Assembly: GCA_045863195.1 (NCBI GenBank)
Contig: BTUI01000002.1
Location: 124,001 to 188,000, forward strand
Reading direction: 5' to 3'
Length of the DNA: 64,000 nt
Source: W-Chloroflexi-9 sp045863195
Lineage (GTDB): Bacteria; Chloroflexota; Dehalococcoidia; UBA2979
The notes beneath the pieces were generated by a model that was given only the letters and a program-made list of their open reading frames with translations, did no database searches and had not been told where the DNA came from. Of the stretch, positions 56,297 through 64,000 are shown piece after piece. Made by a program: the position numbers and the translations under genes. The first letter of the stretch is position 1. Each line of letters begins with the position of its first letter.

Positions 56297-57577
56297 GTGA
56301 CGGTGGAGTCTGCCCGTTCGCTCGCTGACGAACTTCGCCAGGCGTGGTCGCAGTACGACCTCGACGAACTGACCAGTGACGCCGTGAAGTACCTGACGGC
56401 CGGCACGCCCACCGACTGGGGCCTGCCCTCCAACCCGCCGTCCCGCGTCCCCCCGATCACCCTCGGCAGCGGCATCCCCGACCCGGCTTCGCTCCCGCGC
56501 GAACCACTCATCGAGGCGATGAAGCGCGCGCTCGACACGGTGGACGATGGTCCGCTGCGCTACGGCGGTGGCGTGGGCTTCGAGCCGCTGCGCGCGGAAC
56601 TCGCCGCGCGATACACGCGCGACCGGGGCTTCCCAGTCACTTCCGACTACTTCCTGCTGACGAACGGATCCGCGGGCGCGATCGACCAGGTCTGCGCGGC
56701 GCTGATCTCGCCCGGCGACATCGTGATCACGGAGGCGCCCACGTTCTCCGGCTCCATCCGCACGTTCCGCGGCCACCAGGCCGAGGTGCACACGGTGCCG
56801 ATGGACGACGACGGCATGCGCGTCGACCACCTCGAGCCGCTGATCGCGAAGCTGAAGGCGCAGGGTCGCCGGGTGAAGGCGATCTACACGATCTCCTCCT
56901 ACCACAACCCCATGGGCGTCACCCTTGCCTCCGACCGCCGCGTCGAACTGCTGCGCATCGCCTCCAAGCACGGCATCTTCGTCATCGACGACGACGCCTA
57001 CGGCGAGCTCTACTTCGACGTCGACCGCAAACCGACGGCGCTCTCCGCGCTCTCCGAGTGCGAAGGGGTGATCTCCGTCGGCACCTTCTCGAAGGCGATC
57101 GCGACGGGTCTGCGCGTCGGCTGGATCCACGCCACCCCGGAACTCCTGGACCGCGTGGTGCGCATGCGGTTCGAGATGGGGAACTCGCCGCTGCTCCACG
57201 GCATGCTGTACGAGTTCGTGAAGGACGGCGGCCTGGACCGCCACCTGCAACACGTCCGCAAGATCTACCGCCGGAAACTGGACGCGCTCACGAACGCGCT
57301 CCACGAGTACTGCGAGCCGTACACCACGTGGCGACGCCCGGACGGCGGCTTCTTCCTCTGGGTGAGCCTGACCGGCGGCCTGGACGCGCGAAAGGTGCAG
57401 GCCGTCGCCATCGACGAGGGCTTCATCTTCCCCGGCGGCTTCGCCTTCTTCCCCGACCGCGTGGACACCGGCGAGCACATCCGCCTCGCCTTCTCCTGGG
57501 CGTCCGAGGACGACCTACGGGAGGGCGCCCGCCGCCTGGCGAAGGCCTGCGAGATCGTCGCGAACGGCGGCGGCTAG
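56297..57577 (+). CDS. PLP-dependent aminotransferase, class I/II (second paralogue)
   Basis: A 426-aa aminotransferase from GTG 56297, with GAAGGAA Shine-Dalgarno. It shares a common layout with the upstream gene: LLTNGSAGAIDQVCAALISPGDIVITEAPTFSG, YTISSYHNPMGVTLASDRR, IDDDAYGELYFDVDRKP, and Schiff-base Lys266 in SVGTFSKAIATGLRVGWI. It has an N-terminal extension of about 40 residues relative to the first. Side-by-side retention suggests related but distinct substrates. Confidence 0.9.
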   Translation: MTVESARSLADELRQAWSQYDLDELTSDAVKYLTAGTPTDWGLPSNPPSRVPPITLGSGIPDPASLPREPLIEAMKRALDTVDDGPLRYGGGVGFEPLRAELAARYTRDRGFPVTSDYFLLTNGSAGAIDQVCAALISPGDIVITEAPTFSGSIRTFRGHQAEVHTVPMDDDGMRVDHLEPLIAKLKAQGRRVKAIYTISSYHNPMGVTLASDRRVELLRIASKHGIFVIDDDAYGELYFDVDRKPTALSALSECEGVISVGTFSKAIATGLRVGWIHATPELLDRVVRMRFEMGNSPLLHGMLYEFVKDGGLDRHLQHVRKIYRRKLDALTNALHEYCEPYTTWRRPDGGFFLWVSLTGGLDARKVQAVAIDEGFIFPGGFAFFPDRVDTGEHIRLAFSWASEDDLREGARRLAKACEIVANGGG

Positions 57578-57657
57578 GCCGTTACCCGGCCCCCTGCACA
57601 CGCGGGCGTATCATCCGCAACGCACCCCGCCGCGTCGGGGTGCGGGAGGGTGCCGCC

Positions 57658-57948
57658 ATGCCGGACCGCCGCGTACCTCGAGCGTTCACGCTGCCGTGGG
57701 GCAGGGGCCAGATCGTGGAGGAGGCCGCCGTGGAGGTGGGGCTCCACCAGCCGGCGGTGCAACTGCTCCACTACGAACTCGGTGAGAAGAAGGGGCAACT
57801 GGCGCTGCGCTTCGTCGCGTACGACGAGGAAGGCCATCTGGAGCAGCGCCCGCTCATCATCAACCAGCGCGAGATCGCCAGCCTGAAGGCGGAGATCGAC
57901 CGCGCCCCGCGCCTGAAAGCGCTGCTCCGCCGCCTCGTCGAGGACTGA
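57658..57948 (+). CDS. Small protein of unknown function
   Basis: A 96-aa protein with a GGGAGGG Shine-Dalgarno sequence. MPDRRVPRAFTLPWGRG starts it, and IVEEAAVEVGLHQPAVQLLHYELGEKKGQLALRF and REIASLKAEIDRAPRLKALLRRL follow: a mixed alpha/beta core with a basic helical C-terminus. No Cys or membrane segment. No family recognized. Its stop is 7 bp from the converging SDR stop. Confidence 0.6.
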   Translation: MPDRRVPRAFTLPWGRGQIVEEAAVEVGLHQPAVQLLHYELGEKKGQLALRFVAYDEEGHLEQRPLIINQREIASLKAEIDRAPRLKALLRRLVED

Positions 57949-57955
57949 CCGCGGG

Positions 57956-58738
57956 CTACGCCTGCGTGACGGCGCCCGGTTCCGGGCCGGGCAGCGGCAT
58001 GATCGCCCCGTTCACCGCCGCCGAGCGGCAGAGCCACCCGATCGCCTCCGCCACGTCCACCTGCGTCGGGCGACGGACGCCCTCCACCGGCGCGCGCGAG
58101 GCGACCACCTCCGCGAGGCGGTCGAGGGGGATGCGCGTCACCGGGCCGGGCGCGACGGCGTTCACGGTGATGCCGTGGGGGGCCTCCTGGCGGGCGAGTG
58201 TGCGCACCATCCAGTGGCGTGCGGCCTTGCCCAGCCCATAGTCGAACGGCGCCTGCTCCGGCGGCAGCGGCCACGTCTCCGCATCGAACCCACCGACGGC
58301 GACGATGCGCCCCCAGCCGGCGGCGCGCATGGCGGGGAGCGCCTCGCGCGCGGCGAGGTAGAGCGCGTCCACCTCCTCCACCATCGCCTCCCGCCACTCG
58401 GTGAGCGGGATCGCCTCGACCGGGCGTGGCACCCAGCGCCCGCCTGCGGAGACGACGACGATGTCCGGCGTGCCGAGGCGCTCGCGCGCGACCTCGAACA
58501 TGCGCGCGACCACGGCGGGGTCGCTGCTGTCGCCGGCGACGACCTCCGCGCGACGTCCAACGGCGCGCACCGCCTCGGCGACCTCGTGCGCGGCCGCTTC
58601 GGAGCGGTGCGTGTTCACGAGGATGTCCGCGCCGTCCCGGGCGAGGACGAGCGCGGTCGCGCGGCCGATGCCGCGCCCGGCGGCGCCGGTGACGATGGCG
58701 ACGTGCCCGGCGAGTGGGAGGTTCGACGCTTCGGCCAT
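57956..58738 (-). CDS. Short-chain dehydrogenase/reductase
   Basis: A 260-aa SDR. The cofactor motif is AIVTGAAGRGIGRATAL, followed by VNTHRSEAAAHEVAE, a VVVSAGGRWV strand in place of NNAG, and the catalytic Tyr/Lys as DYGLGKAARHWM (Y-x3-K). The C-terminus GITVNAVAPGPVTRIPL is typical. Substrate cannot be predicted. The start at 58738 is preceded at 7 nt by TACGAT, while the frame further upstream is shadow. Confidence 0.88.
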   Translation of the reverse strand: MAEASNLPLAGHVAIVTGAAGRGIGRATALVLARDGADILVNTHRSEAAAHEVAEAVRAVGRRAEVVAGDSSDPAVVARMFEVARERLGTPDIVVVSAGGRWVPRPVEAIPLTEWREAMVEEVDALYLAAREALPAMRAAGWGRIVAVGGFDAETWPLPPEQAPFDYGLGKAARHWMVRTLARQEAPHGITVNAVAPGPVTRIPLDRLAEVVASRAPVEGVRRPTQVDVAEAIGWLCRSAAVNGAIMPLPGPEPGAVTQA

Positions 58739-58745
58739 GCGTCCT

Positions 58746-58751
58746 ATCGTA
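58746..58751 (-). promoter_or_regulatory. TACGAT -10-like element, leaderless start of the SDR gene
   Basis: On the minus strand TACGAT ends 7 nt before the ATG at 58738. No Shine-Dalgarno sequence fits. Confidence 0.5.
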
Positions 58752-58793
58752 TGCGTCGCGTGGGTGCGGAACACCGCGCCGGAGGGGACGACG

Positions 58794-59267
58794 ATGCCCG
58801 ACGAGCCGTGCGCACCCTCCCCAGCGATCGACGTCGTGCGAGAGGCGATCGAGGCGTCCCGTTCAGGGCTCCTCGTGGCGCTCGATGGCATCACGCAGCC
58901 GGAGTTCGAGCACGAGGTGGACGGCGTGTGCGTGCGCGACCTGCTGTGGGCGCACGGGCAGCGCGAGGACTGGTACCGCCGGAGCATCGACCAGGCGGCA
59001 GGCGGGCGGCCGGTGGACGGGTTCGCGCTGCATCCGCGCCCGGAGCGCCTCGCCACGCCCGACTACCTGATCGCGTGGATCGACCAGACCCGGCGCCCGC
59101 TGCTCGCGCTCCTCCGGCGGCTGAGCGACGCGGACCTCGAGGTCTCCGTGCGCCCGCCGGATGGCGCGGAACGCACGCCGCGCGCGATATTGACGGGACT
59201 CGCGGCGGATGAACACGCGCTCGCGGACGCGGTGCGCGTGGCTCGTTCGGCGGCGCGAGGCGTGTAG
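58794..59267 (+). CDS. DinB-like / mycothiol-maleylpyruvate-isomerase-like helical protein
   Basis: A 157-aa helical-bundle protein: AIDVVREAIEASRSGLLVALDGI, then CVRDLLWAHGQREDWYRRSI with the first ligand-type His, and a late ILTGLAADEHALADAVRVAR. The three-helix metal-site pattern of DinB_2/MDMPI_N is suggested, although only part of the metal ligand set is obvious. GGAGGGG precedes the ATG. It is divergent from the SDR gene and followed 11 bp later by the VOC gene. Confidence 0.65.
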   Translation: MPDEPCAPSPAIDVVREAIEASRSGLLVALDGITQPEFEHEVDGVCVRDLLWAHGQREDWYRRSIDQAAGGRPVDGFALHPRPERLATPDYLIAWIDQTRRPLLALLRRLSDADLEVSVRPPDGAERTPRAILTGLAADEHALADAVRVARSAARGV

Positions 59268-59278
59268 GGAGGTCACCG

Positions 59279-59776
59279 ATGGGGACGAAGAAGCGGCCAG
59301 AGGGCACCGTGCCGTGGATGCCGGGGTTCCGCTACGGGGCGCTGCTGCCCGCGCTCTCGCTGAACCTCCTCGTGCGGGACACGGAGCGGTCCGCGAACTT
59401 CTACCGCGATGTGTTCGAGGCGGAGGTGCACTACCGCGACGTGGACTTCTCCGCCGTGCGCGTGGCCAACGTGGAGGTGATGCTGCACGCCGACCACACC
59501 CACGACAACCACCCGTGGTACGAGCAGGTCACGCGCGGCGAGACGCGCGGCCTCGGCGCGCAATTCCGCGTGCTGGGCGTGATTGACCCGGACGCGCTCT
59601 ACGCGCGCGCGCAGCAGCACGGCGCCACGGTGGTCGCGCCGCCCGAGAACAAGGGCCACGGCTGGCGCGAGGTGCTGGTCCGCGACCCGGACGGTTACGA
59701 GTGGGCGTGCGGCATCCTCGTACCGCCGGCCACCGGCCCCTTCGGCCCGCAGCCCGCGCCGCCTCCCGCCTCGTGA
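59279..59776 (+). CDS. VOC family protein (glyoxalase-like)
   Basis: A 165-aa single VOC-domain protein with LSLNLLVRDTERSANFYRDVF, VEVMLHADHTHDNHPWYEQV and VVAPPENKGHGWREVLVRDPDGYEWACG. Candidate metal ligands are the His in HADHTH and Glu in REVLVRDPDGYEW. Dimeric VOC proteins act as glyoxalases, isomerases or drug-binding proteins. The stop overlaps the methyltransferase GTG start (GTGA). Confidence 0.83.
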   Translation: MGTKKRPEGTVPWMPGFRYGALLPALSLNLLVRDTERSANFYRDVFEAEVHYRDVDFSAVRVANVEVMLHADHTHDNHPWYEQVTRGETRGLGAQFRVLGVIDPDALYARAQQHGATVVAPPENKGHGWREVLVRDPDGYEWACGILVPPATGPFGPQPAPPPAS

Positions 59777-60378
59777 GCGACGCGCCCGCCTGGCGCGCCG
59801 AGGTGGAGGCGTACCGCCGGGATCTGGAGGTGCGTGCGACGCTGCGCGGCCGCGAGTTCGCCTTCACGACGGCCTGGGGACTCTTCTCTCCGCGCGAGGT
59901 CGACCTCGGCACGCTCGAACTGATCGAGGAACTCCGCGTCGCGGAGACGGACGACTGCTTCGACCTCGGGTGTGGCTACGGGCCGGTGGCGCTCACGCTC
60001 GCGCACCTCGCGCCGAAGGGTGAGACGTGGGCGGTGGACCGCGACTTCCTCGCGGTGGAGTACACGCGCTGGAACGCGGAGGCGAACGGCCTGCGCAACG
60101 TCACGGCGCTGCTCTCCAACGGCTTCTCGGCCGTCCCCGCCGACCGGCGGTTCGATGTGGTGGCGACGAACCTCCCCGCGAAGGTCGGGAACGAACTGAC
60201 CACGTTGCTCTTCGCGGACGCGTACCTCCATCTGCGGCCGGGCGGCCGCCTGTACGTGGTGACGCTGAGCGGGATGCGCAAGTTCATCCAGCGCACCCTC
60301 ACCGACCTCTTCGGCAACTACGAGAAGGTGCACCAGGGGCGGCAGCACACCGTCCACCTCGCGGTGCGCGAGGGGTAA
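59773..60378 (+). CDS. RsmC-like class I SAM methyltransferase
   Basis: A 201-aa methyltransferase from GTG 59773 overlapping the VOC stop. SAM motif I is CFDLGCGYGPVALTLAH, followed by VDRDFLAVEYTRWNAEANGL. The catalytic motif is ATNLPAKVGNEL, a variant of the NPPF/NPPY motif of rRNA guanine-N2 methyltransferases, and YVVTLSGMRKFIQRTL completes the fold. It corresponds to the C-terminal half of RsmC/RlmG, so rRNA methylation is possible. A GC hairpin follows. Confidence 0.87.
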   Translation: MSDAPAWRAEVEAYRRDLEVRATLRGREFAFTTAWGLFSPREVDLGTLELIEELRVAETDDCFDLGCGYGPVALTLAHLAPKGETWAVDRDFLAVEYTRWNAEANGLRNVTALLSNGFSAVPADRRFDVVATNLPAKVGNELTTLLFADAYLHLRPGGRLYVVTLSGMRKFIQRTLTDLFGNYEKVHQGRQHTVHLAVREG

Positions 60379-60382
60379 CGGA

Positions 60383-60409
60383 ACGGGCCGGGGATCGTCC
60401 CCGGCCCGT
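60383..60409. terminator. Strong GC hairpin between convergent genes
   Basis: ACGGGCCGGGGA, TCG, TCCCCGGCCCGT form a perfect 12-bp stem with a 3-nt loop, centred between the methyltransferase stop (60378) and the converging lipoprotein stop (60430). No T-run on either side, but the position suits a bidirectional terminator. Confidence 0.6.
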
Positions 60410-60429
60410 CGTCATGGCCTCGCCGCGCC

Positions 60430-60888
60430 CTACGGGAAGGTGAAGCCCGGCGGTGGCGTGGGGAACCCCGGCGGGATCGTGCCGCCACCCGGGATCGTCG
60501 GGATCGTGGGGATGGTGGGGATCGTCGGAGGCGTCAGCCGCACCGAGCCGACGCGGAACGCCGGCTGCCGGATCGCACCGATGGTGACGCTGCTCCCGAT
60601 GCTCCCCGGCGGCAGGTCGATCGCCCGCAGGGACGCGTCCAGGACGAGGTCGACGGCGATGCCATCGATCAGCGGGATCGCCGGCACCAGGGAGGCATCG
60701 AACGGCGCGAGGGTGGCCGGGAGCGACGCGGCCACTGCCGCGGCGGCGCTGGCGACCGGCACCGTGGCCGTGGGCGTCGCGGTGGCCGTCGCGGTCGGGG
60801 TCGCTTCGTCGTCGCCGCCGCCGCTACACGCGGTGGCGAACAGGAGGGCGGAGGCGGCCAGCAGGCCGGTCGTCAGGAGGCGTCGCAT
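60430..60888 (-). CDS. Lipoprotein with Thr/Ala linker and IPT repeats
   Basis: A 152-aa exported protein. The signal peptide ends ALLFATACSGGG, making Cys21 the likely lipid anchor. A Thr/Pro/Ala-rich linker follows, then a domain VPAIPLIDGIAVDLVLDASLRAIDLPPGSIGSSVTIGAIRQP with no known family. The C-terminus has tandem Pro-Thr-Ile repeats (PTIPTIPTIP) and a Pro/Gly tail. The gene is 3 bp downstream of the exported coiled-coil gene, so the two are co-transcribed and may form a surface complex. Confidence 0.65.
   Translation of the reverse strand: MRRLLTTGLLAASALLFATACSGGGDDEATPTATATATPTATVPVASAAAAVAASLPATLAPFDASLVPAIPLIDGIAVDLVLDASLRAIDLPPGSIGSSVTIGAIRQPAFRVGSVRLTPPTIPTIPTIPTIPGGGTIPPGFPTPPPGFTFP
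60491..60526 (-). repeat. 9-bp tandem repeats encoding (Pro-Thr-Ile)n in the lipoprotein
   Basis: Four near-identical 9-bp units, plus-strand consensus GGGATCGTC, encode repeated Thr-Ile-Pro on the minus strand. The tract is likely length-variable. Confidence 0.75.
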
Positions 60889-60891
60889 CGC

Positions 60892-62469
60892 CTAGTTCCC
60901 TTCGCTCAGGTCGCGTGCGATCACCGCCGCGCTCTCGACCGCCAGCCGCACCTCGATCTGTTCGCGCCGGAGCGCGTCCAGCGAGGCGATGAGGTCGCGC
61001 GCGTCGCCGTCACCGGCGCCCGTGCACTGGCTCGCGGCATCCCGGAGCGAGCCCAGGTAGCCCTCCAGCCGCGACTGCGCGTCACCCAGCGTGTCGCGGA
61101 GGCGTGCCCCGTCGTCCCCGGTGCCGACGACGGAGGCGGCGGCGTCCCGGAAGGTGGCGATACTCGCCTCGACATCCGGGATCGCGCTGTCGAGCGAGCC
61201 CTGCGCCTGCGCGCAGACGCGAGCCGCCGTCCAGGTGCCCGTGGTCTCGTTCACGTCCTCGGCGATCTCCGCCCAGAAGTTCTGGAACGTGGTCCCCGCG
61301 ACGGCGAACGCGGTCTCGTCGCCGCGTTCCATCGCCGCGCGCAGTTCGGCCTCCAGCGCGTCTCGCCGTTCCGACATGAGTGCGAGGATCTGGTCGGCGT
61401 CCGGGAACGCCGGATCGGCCGCCTTCCGCGCGGCGAGTTCGGCGCGGGCCGCCTCCACCAGCGGGCGTGCGGTGGCGAGTCGCCCGTCCACCGCCTTCAT
61501 CGCCAGGCGGACACGGACCTCGATCGCGGCTTGTCGCTCGGGGGAGTCGGCCGTGCGCGCCTCTGCAACCGCGGCATCCACGCGCGCGAGCATCGCGTCA
61601 AAGGGGGCCTGGAGGCCTCGGAGGGCCGCGGCGTCCTTGCCGGCGAGTTCCTGCGCCATCACCTCTGCCTCAGCGCGGATGCGCGCCTCGGCGGCGGCGA
61701 TGCGGCCGGCGAGCGCCTCCTGGACGCGCGCGGTGATGACCTCCGTGGCCTGTGCCTGGAGTACGGCGACCTGCGCTTCCACGGCCGCCTGGATCGAGGC
61801 CGGGTCACCGCCGCCAGCGGCGGCCGACTGCGCGTACGCCTGGAGTTCGGCCTGCGCCCGCGCCTGCTCCTCCTTGAGGTACTGGTCCGCGATCGCCTGG
61901 CCCTCCGGCTGGAGTTCGGCCTCCACCTCCGCCTTGCGCTCGGCGGCCCACGCATCCAGCTGTGGACGGATGCGCGCCTCGATTTCGTCCACGCGTGCTT
62001 CGATCTGTCCGCCCAGCGCCTCGCTCAGTGCGCCGTAGCGCGCCTCCATGTCCACGTTGATCGCGAGCAGCGCGTCCACGGCGGCAGTTGCTTCCTCGAC
62101 CGTCGAGGCGGAGCAGACCGTGCCGAGGGCGGCGTTCGCCTGCGTGCGGTAGGACTCCGGGTCGGGCAGGGCATAGCTGATGCCGGCGGCCGTCAGGGCG
62201 GCTTGCGCGGCCGGCTGCGTCTCGTTGAGCGCATCGATGACCGCGAAGATCTCGAGCGTGCGCCAGCGGGTGGTGGCACAGACCGCCTCCACGAGTTCCG
62301 CCTGCGTCAGGAACTCGCGCGCCGTCTCCGGGATCGTGACACCGAGCGCACCCTGCGCCTCCGCGTTCCCGGGGCCGCGCCCGACGGCCCCCACGATGAT
62401 CGCCCCGGCGAGCGCGACGGCCCCCAGACTCAGCACCCACCGGCGCGCGGCAGTTCTTCGACGGTCCAT
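60892..62469 (-). CDS. Exported coiled-coil protein
   Basis: A 525-aa protein. Residues ~8-38 are a signal peptide or anchor (WVLSLGAVALAGAIIVGA followed by NAEAQG). The rest is strongly helical, Ala/Glu/Arg/Gln-rich, with long runs of heptads (EARVDEIEARIRPQLDAWAAERKAEVEAELQPE-type) and very few aromatics. Cys pairs in VCATTRWR, VCSAST, VCAQAQG and QCTGAG may form disulfides outside the membrane. No enzyme motif. GGAGGA Shine-Dalgarno precedes the chosen ATG. Likely a cell-envelope structural protein; function unknown. Confidence 0.75.
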   Translation of the reverse strand: MDRRRTAARRWVLSLGAVALAGAIIVGAVGRGPGNAEAQGALGVTIPETAREFLTQAELVEAVCATTRWRTLEIFAVIDALNETQPAAQAALTAAGISYALPDPESYRTQANAALGTVCSASTVEEATAAVDALLAINVDMEARYGALSEALGGQIEARVDEIEARIRPQLDAWAAERKAEVEAELQPEGQAIADQYLKEEQARAQAELQAYAQSAAAGGGDPASIQAAVEAQVAVLQAQATEVITARVQEALAGRIAAAEARIRAEAEVMAQELAGKDAAALRGLQAPFDAMLARVDAAVAEARTADSPERQAAIEVRVRLAMKAVDGRLATARPLVEAARAELAARKAADPAFPDADQILALMSERRDALEAELRAAMERGDETAFAVAGTTFQNFWAEIAEDVNETTGTWTAARVCAQAQGSLDSAIPDVEASIATFRDAAASVVGTGDDGARLRDTLGDAQSRLEGYLGSLRDAASQCTGAGDGDARDLIASLDALRREQIEVRLAVESAAVIARDLSEGN

Positions 62470-62586
62470 GTGTCCTCCGGACGGCACGTGGTGCCGGTAC
62501 CGTTCCATGGTGTCGGAGTCCGACCTACTGTCCCACCGCCACGCGGCCCGGTCACTTCGGGACTATGGGCCGGAGCGCGGCTGCGG

Positions 62587-62592
62587 CATACT
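62587..62592 (+). promoter_or_regulatory. CATACT -10-like element before the FabL-like gene
   Basis: CATACT ends 6 nt before the ATG at 62599 and no Shine-Dalgarno sequence is present in the gap. The first base departs from TANNNT. Confidence 0.35.
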
Positions 62593-62598
62593 TCCAGC

Positions 62599-63405
62599 AT
62601 GGCTACTGACACCCCACCTCCCATGTATCCGAGCCTCCGCGGCAAGCGTGCCGTGGTCCTCGGTGGGTCGCGCGGCATCGGGCGGGCGATCGCGCTGCGG
62701 CTGGCGCGGGAGGGCACCCACGTCCTGGTGAACTACGCGCGCTCCGCAGAGGCTGCGGAGGAGACCGCGGCGGACTGCCGCTCCATGGGCGTGGAGGCGG
62801 AGGCGGTGCAGGCCGACGTGGGCGTGCCCGAGGAACTCGACGCGGTCTTCGCCCGCGCTGCCGAATGGGGCGGCGTGGACATCCTCGTGAACAACGCCGC
62901 CCGCGGACTGGAGCGGCCGCGCAACGCCTTTGAGCAGCGTTCCGGCCACCTGCACCGGACGATGGACGTGAACCTCTTCGGGCCGTGGCACGCCTCCCAG
63001 CTGGCCGTGCCGATGATGGAGGCACGCGGCGGCGGCAGCATCGTGAACCTGCTGTCGCCGGGGTCGCGCCACTGGATGCCGGACTACTCGGCGGTTGGCA
63101 TTACCAAGGCGGCGCTGGAGTCGCTGACGCTCTACCTGTCGGTCGAACTCGCGCCGCGCGGCATCCGCGTGAACGGCGTCTCCGCCGGCTGGGTGGAGGG
63201 GTCCGAGGGCGAGCATTCGTACCGCGCGGATGTGAGCGACCGGGTGCGCCCCCACGTTCCGGCCGGCCGCAACGTCCACCCGGAGGACATTGCCGCGGCG
63301 GTCGCATGGGTCGTTTCAGACGAGGCGTCGATGCTGGTGGGGCACACGCTGCACCTGGACGGTGGCTTCGGCCACGGCGCCTGGCGCGCCGTCCTCGGCA
63401 ACTGA
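62599..63405 (+). CDS. fabL: SDR resembling enoyl-ACP reductase FabL
   Basis: A 268-aa SDR. Cofactor motif VVLGGSRGIGRAIALRL, then VNYARSAEAAEETAADC and ILVNNAARGLERPR. The catalytic pair is spaced Y-x6-K in DYSAVGITKAALESL, the spacing of enoyl-ACP reductases rather than Y-x3-K of ordinary SDRs. LYLSVELAPRGIRVNGVSAGWV and LVGHTLHLDGGFG follow the FabL pattern closely. It would reduce enoyl-ACP in fatty acid synthesis using NADPH. A plain SDR role is the alternative. Confidence 0.7.
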   Translation: MATDTPPPMYPSLRGKRAVVLGGSRGIGRAIALRLAREGTHVLVNYARSAEAAEETAADCRSMGVEAEAVQADVGVPEELDAVFARAAEWGGVDILVNNAARGLERPRNAFEQRSGHLHRTMDVNLFGPWHASQLAVPMMEARGGGSIVNLLSPGSRHWMPDYSAVGITKAALESLTLYLSVELAPRGIRVNGVSAGWVEGSEGEHSYRADVSDRVRPHVPAGRNVHPEDIAAAVAWVVSDEASMLVGHTLHLDGGFGHGAWRAVLGN

Positions 63406-63420
63406 CGCCCTCAGGGGCGT
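63405..63420 (+). terminator. Short hairpin after the FabL-like gene
   Basis: ACGCCC, TCAG, GGGCGT form a 6-bp stem immediately after the stop. A second, GC-rich hairpin-forming stretch lies about 35 bp further on. Weak evidence for termination. Confidence 0.35.
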
Positions 63421-63524
63421 GTCGTGTGGGTGTTACGCCCCGGCCCTGCCGCCGCGAGGCGGGCGGCAACAGTTGATGCGACGGCAGGACCGGGAACGCC
63501 TGGATCGATGGGTGGACGCGCCCC

Positions 63525-63992
63525 CTAGCGGAGCGTGACGCCGAGGACGCCGCCCGCGTCCGCGACGATGGTGGCTTCGACGGCCTCAGCCTCGACGGAT
63601 GCCTCCGTGCCCAGCCCGAGGTCGACCTGCAGGCCGGTGCCGGCGCTCGCGCTCGCCCCGGTGGTCGCGGCACCGGTGGTGTCACCCGCGACCTCGAGGA
63701 CGCCGAGCGTTGCGTTCACCTCGGTCAGCAGGGAGCCCTCGGCCCCGAGCGACACGGCGGTGTCCGAGGCGACTTCGGCCTCGGCGGCCACGCCGGCCGT
63801 CGAGCCGGAACCGCCGCCCAGCCGCAGCATTGAGCCGAGGTCGGCCTCGATGAGGATCGGCGCGGGCATCGCGCGGATCTCCTGCTGGAGCGTGGTGTTG
63901 CCGGCGAACATCGCGCTGGCGGCGACGCCAGAGGCGGCGGCCAGGGCGATCACCTTCTTGGAGGCTGCGAACGTGATGGCGGTAGTCAGCAT
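63525..63992 (-). CDS. Ala/Gly/Thr-rich exported or membrane-anchored hypothetical protein
   Basis: A 155-aa protein with an N-terminal hydrophobic segment (KKVIALAAASGVAASAMFAG) acting as signal peptide or anchor, followed by IRAMPAPILIEADLGSMLRLGGG. Most of the rest is low-complexity Ala/Gly/Thr/Glu/Val with alternating small residues. No Cys, no known domain. The ATG lies 9 bp from the window edge, so promoter and upstream context are not visible. Confidence 0.55.
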   Translation of the reverse strand: MLTTAITFAASKKVIALAAASGVAASAMFAGNTTLQQEIRAMPAPILIEADLGSMLRLGGGSGSTAGVAAEAEVASDTAVSLGAEGSLLTEVNATLGVLEVAGDTTGAATTGASASAGTGLQVDLGLGTEASVEAEAVEATIVADAGGVLGVTLR

Positions 63993-64000
63993 GTGCGTCT

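Overview
The window is about 64 kb of very GC-rich chromosomal DNA, with almost no gap over 150 bases and genes packed into head-to-tail units joined by ATGA or GTGA stop/start overlaps. Gene content suggests a free-living, respiratory Chloroflexota bacterium, most like the Dehalococcoidia/Tepidiforma side of that phylum. The pointers are paired CaiB/BaiF CoA-transferases, acyl-CoA dehydrogenase and enoyl-CoA hydratase, an LLM flavin monooxygenase, a fused AccDA, a NAD-type formate dehydrogenase with NuoE/NuoF-like subunits, a UbiE/MenG methylase, and many VOC, SDR and alpha/beta-hydrolase enzymes. The phylum assignment is inference; no rRNA or tRNA gene was seen.

Layout. 1-4.1 kb: a VWA protein cut by the window edge, a K+ channel/RCK protein, a double VOC dioxygenase-like protein and a lipid kinase. 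4.1-8.8 kb (minus): response regulator, an unknown coiled-coil/Pro-rich protein, sensor kinase, recF. 9-13.2 kb: ThDP enzyme, Gfo/Idh/MocA oxidoreductase, a small membrane protein and a beta-propeller lipoprotein. 13.3-19.9 kb (minus): MOSC protein, NuoE-like, NuoF-like, a small Cys protein, formate dehydrogenase alpha, then an RHH/MazF toxin-antitoxin pair with an elaborate operator. 20-25.4 kb: ubiE, a SpeD-like protein, a truncated haemoglobin fused to a four-Cys domain, and, divergent from it, a 69-aa protein coupled to a probable selenoprotein (a UxxC redoxin fused to a DsbD-N-like domain), then purU and an MFS transporter. 25.5-34.9 kb: a DEAD-box helicase with a giant disordered N-terminus, LLM oxidoreductase, NTF2-like proteins, AccDA, a hydrolase and an APH/P-loop kinase fusion. 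35-43.8 kb: acyl-CoA dehydrogenase, EEP nuclease, NUDIX, MFS, an ABC importer pair, a GAF protein and an atypical membrane protein. 44-54.8 kb is mostly minus strand: dienelactone hydrolase, a DUF192 lipoprotein, and a long unit with two CoA-transferases, enoyl-CoA hydratase, DinB, PncC, M1 aminopeptidase, hydrolase and HAD. 55-64 kb: two paralogous aminotransferases, SDRs, VOC, methyltransferase, an exported coiled-coil protein with a lipoprotein, and a FabL-like reductase.

Two observations stand out. First, an in-frame TGA at 22242-22244 sits exactly where a CxxC redoxin has its first cysteine. A perfect 7-bp hairpin with a GTG loop lies 21 nt downstream, as expected of a bacterial SECIS element. 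Second, at least a dozen genes that begin transcription units carry a TANNNT -10-like hexamer ending only 6-9 nt before the start codon, with no room for a Shine-Dalgarno sequence, whereas other genes have clear SD sequences or overlapping stops. This points to widespread leaderless transcription. In the toxin-antitoxin operon the -10 element and the start codon both lie inside repeated operator half-sites.

Functionally, the formate dehydrogenase complex, MOSC protein and PurU form a one-carbon/formate theme. The CoA-transferases, acyl-CoA dehydrogenase, enoyl-CoA hydratase, AccDA and FabL-like enzymes form a fatty-acid/acyl-CoA theme. The globin, the selenoprotein candidate and the DsbD-like domain form a redox island.
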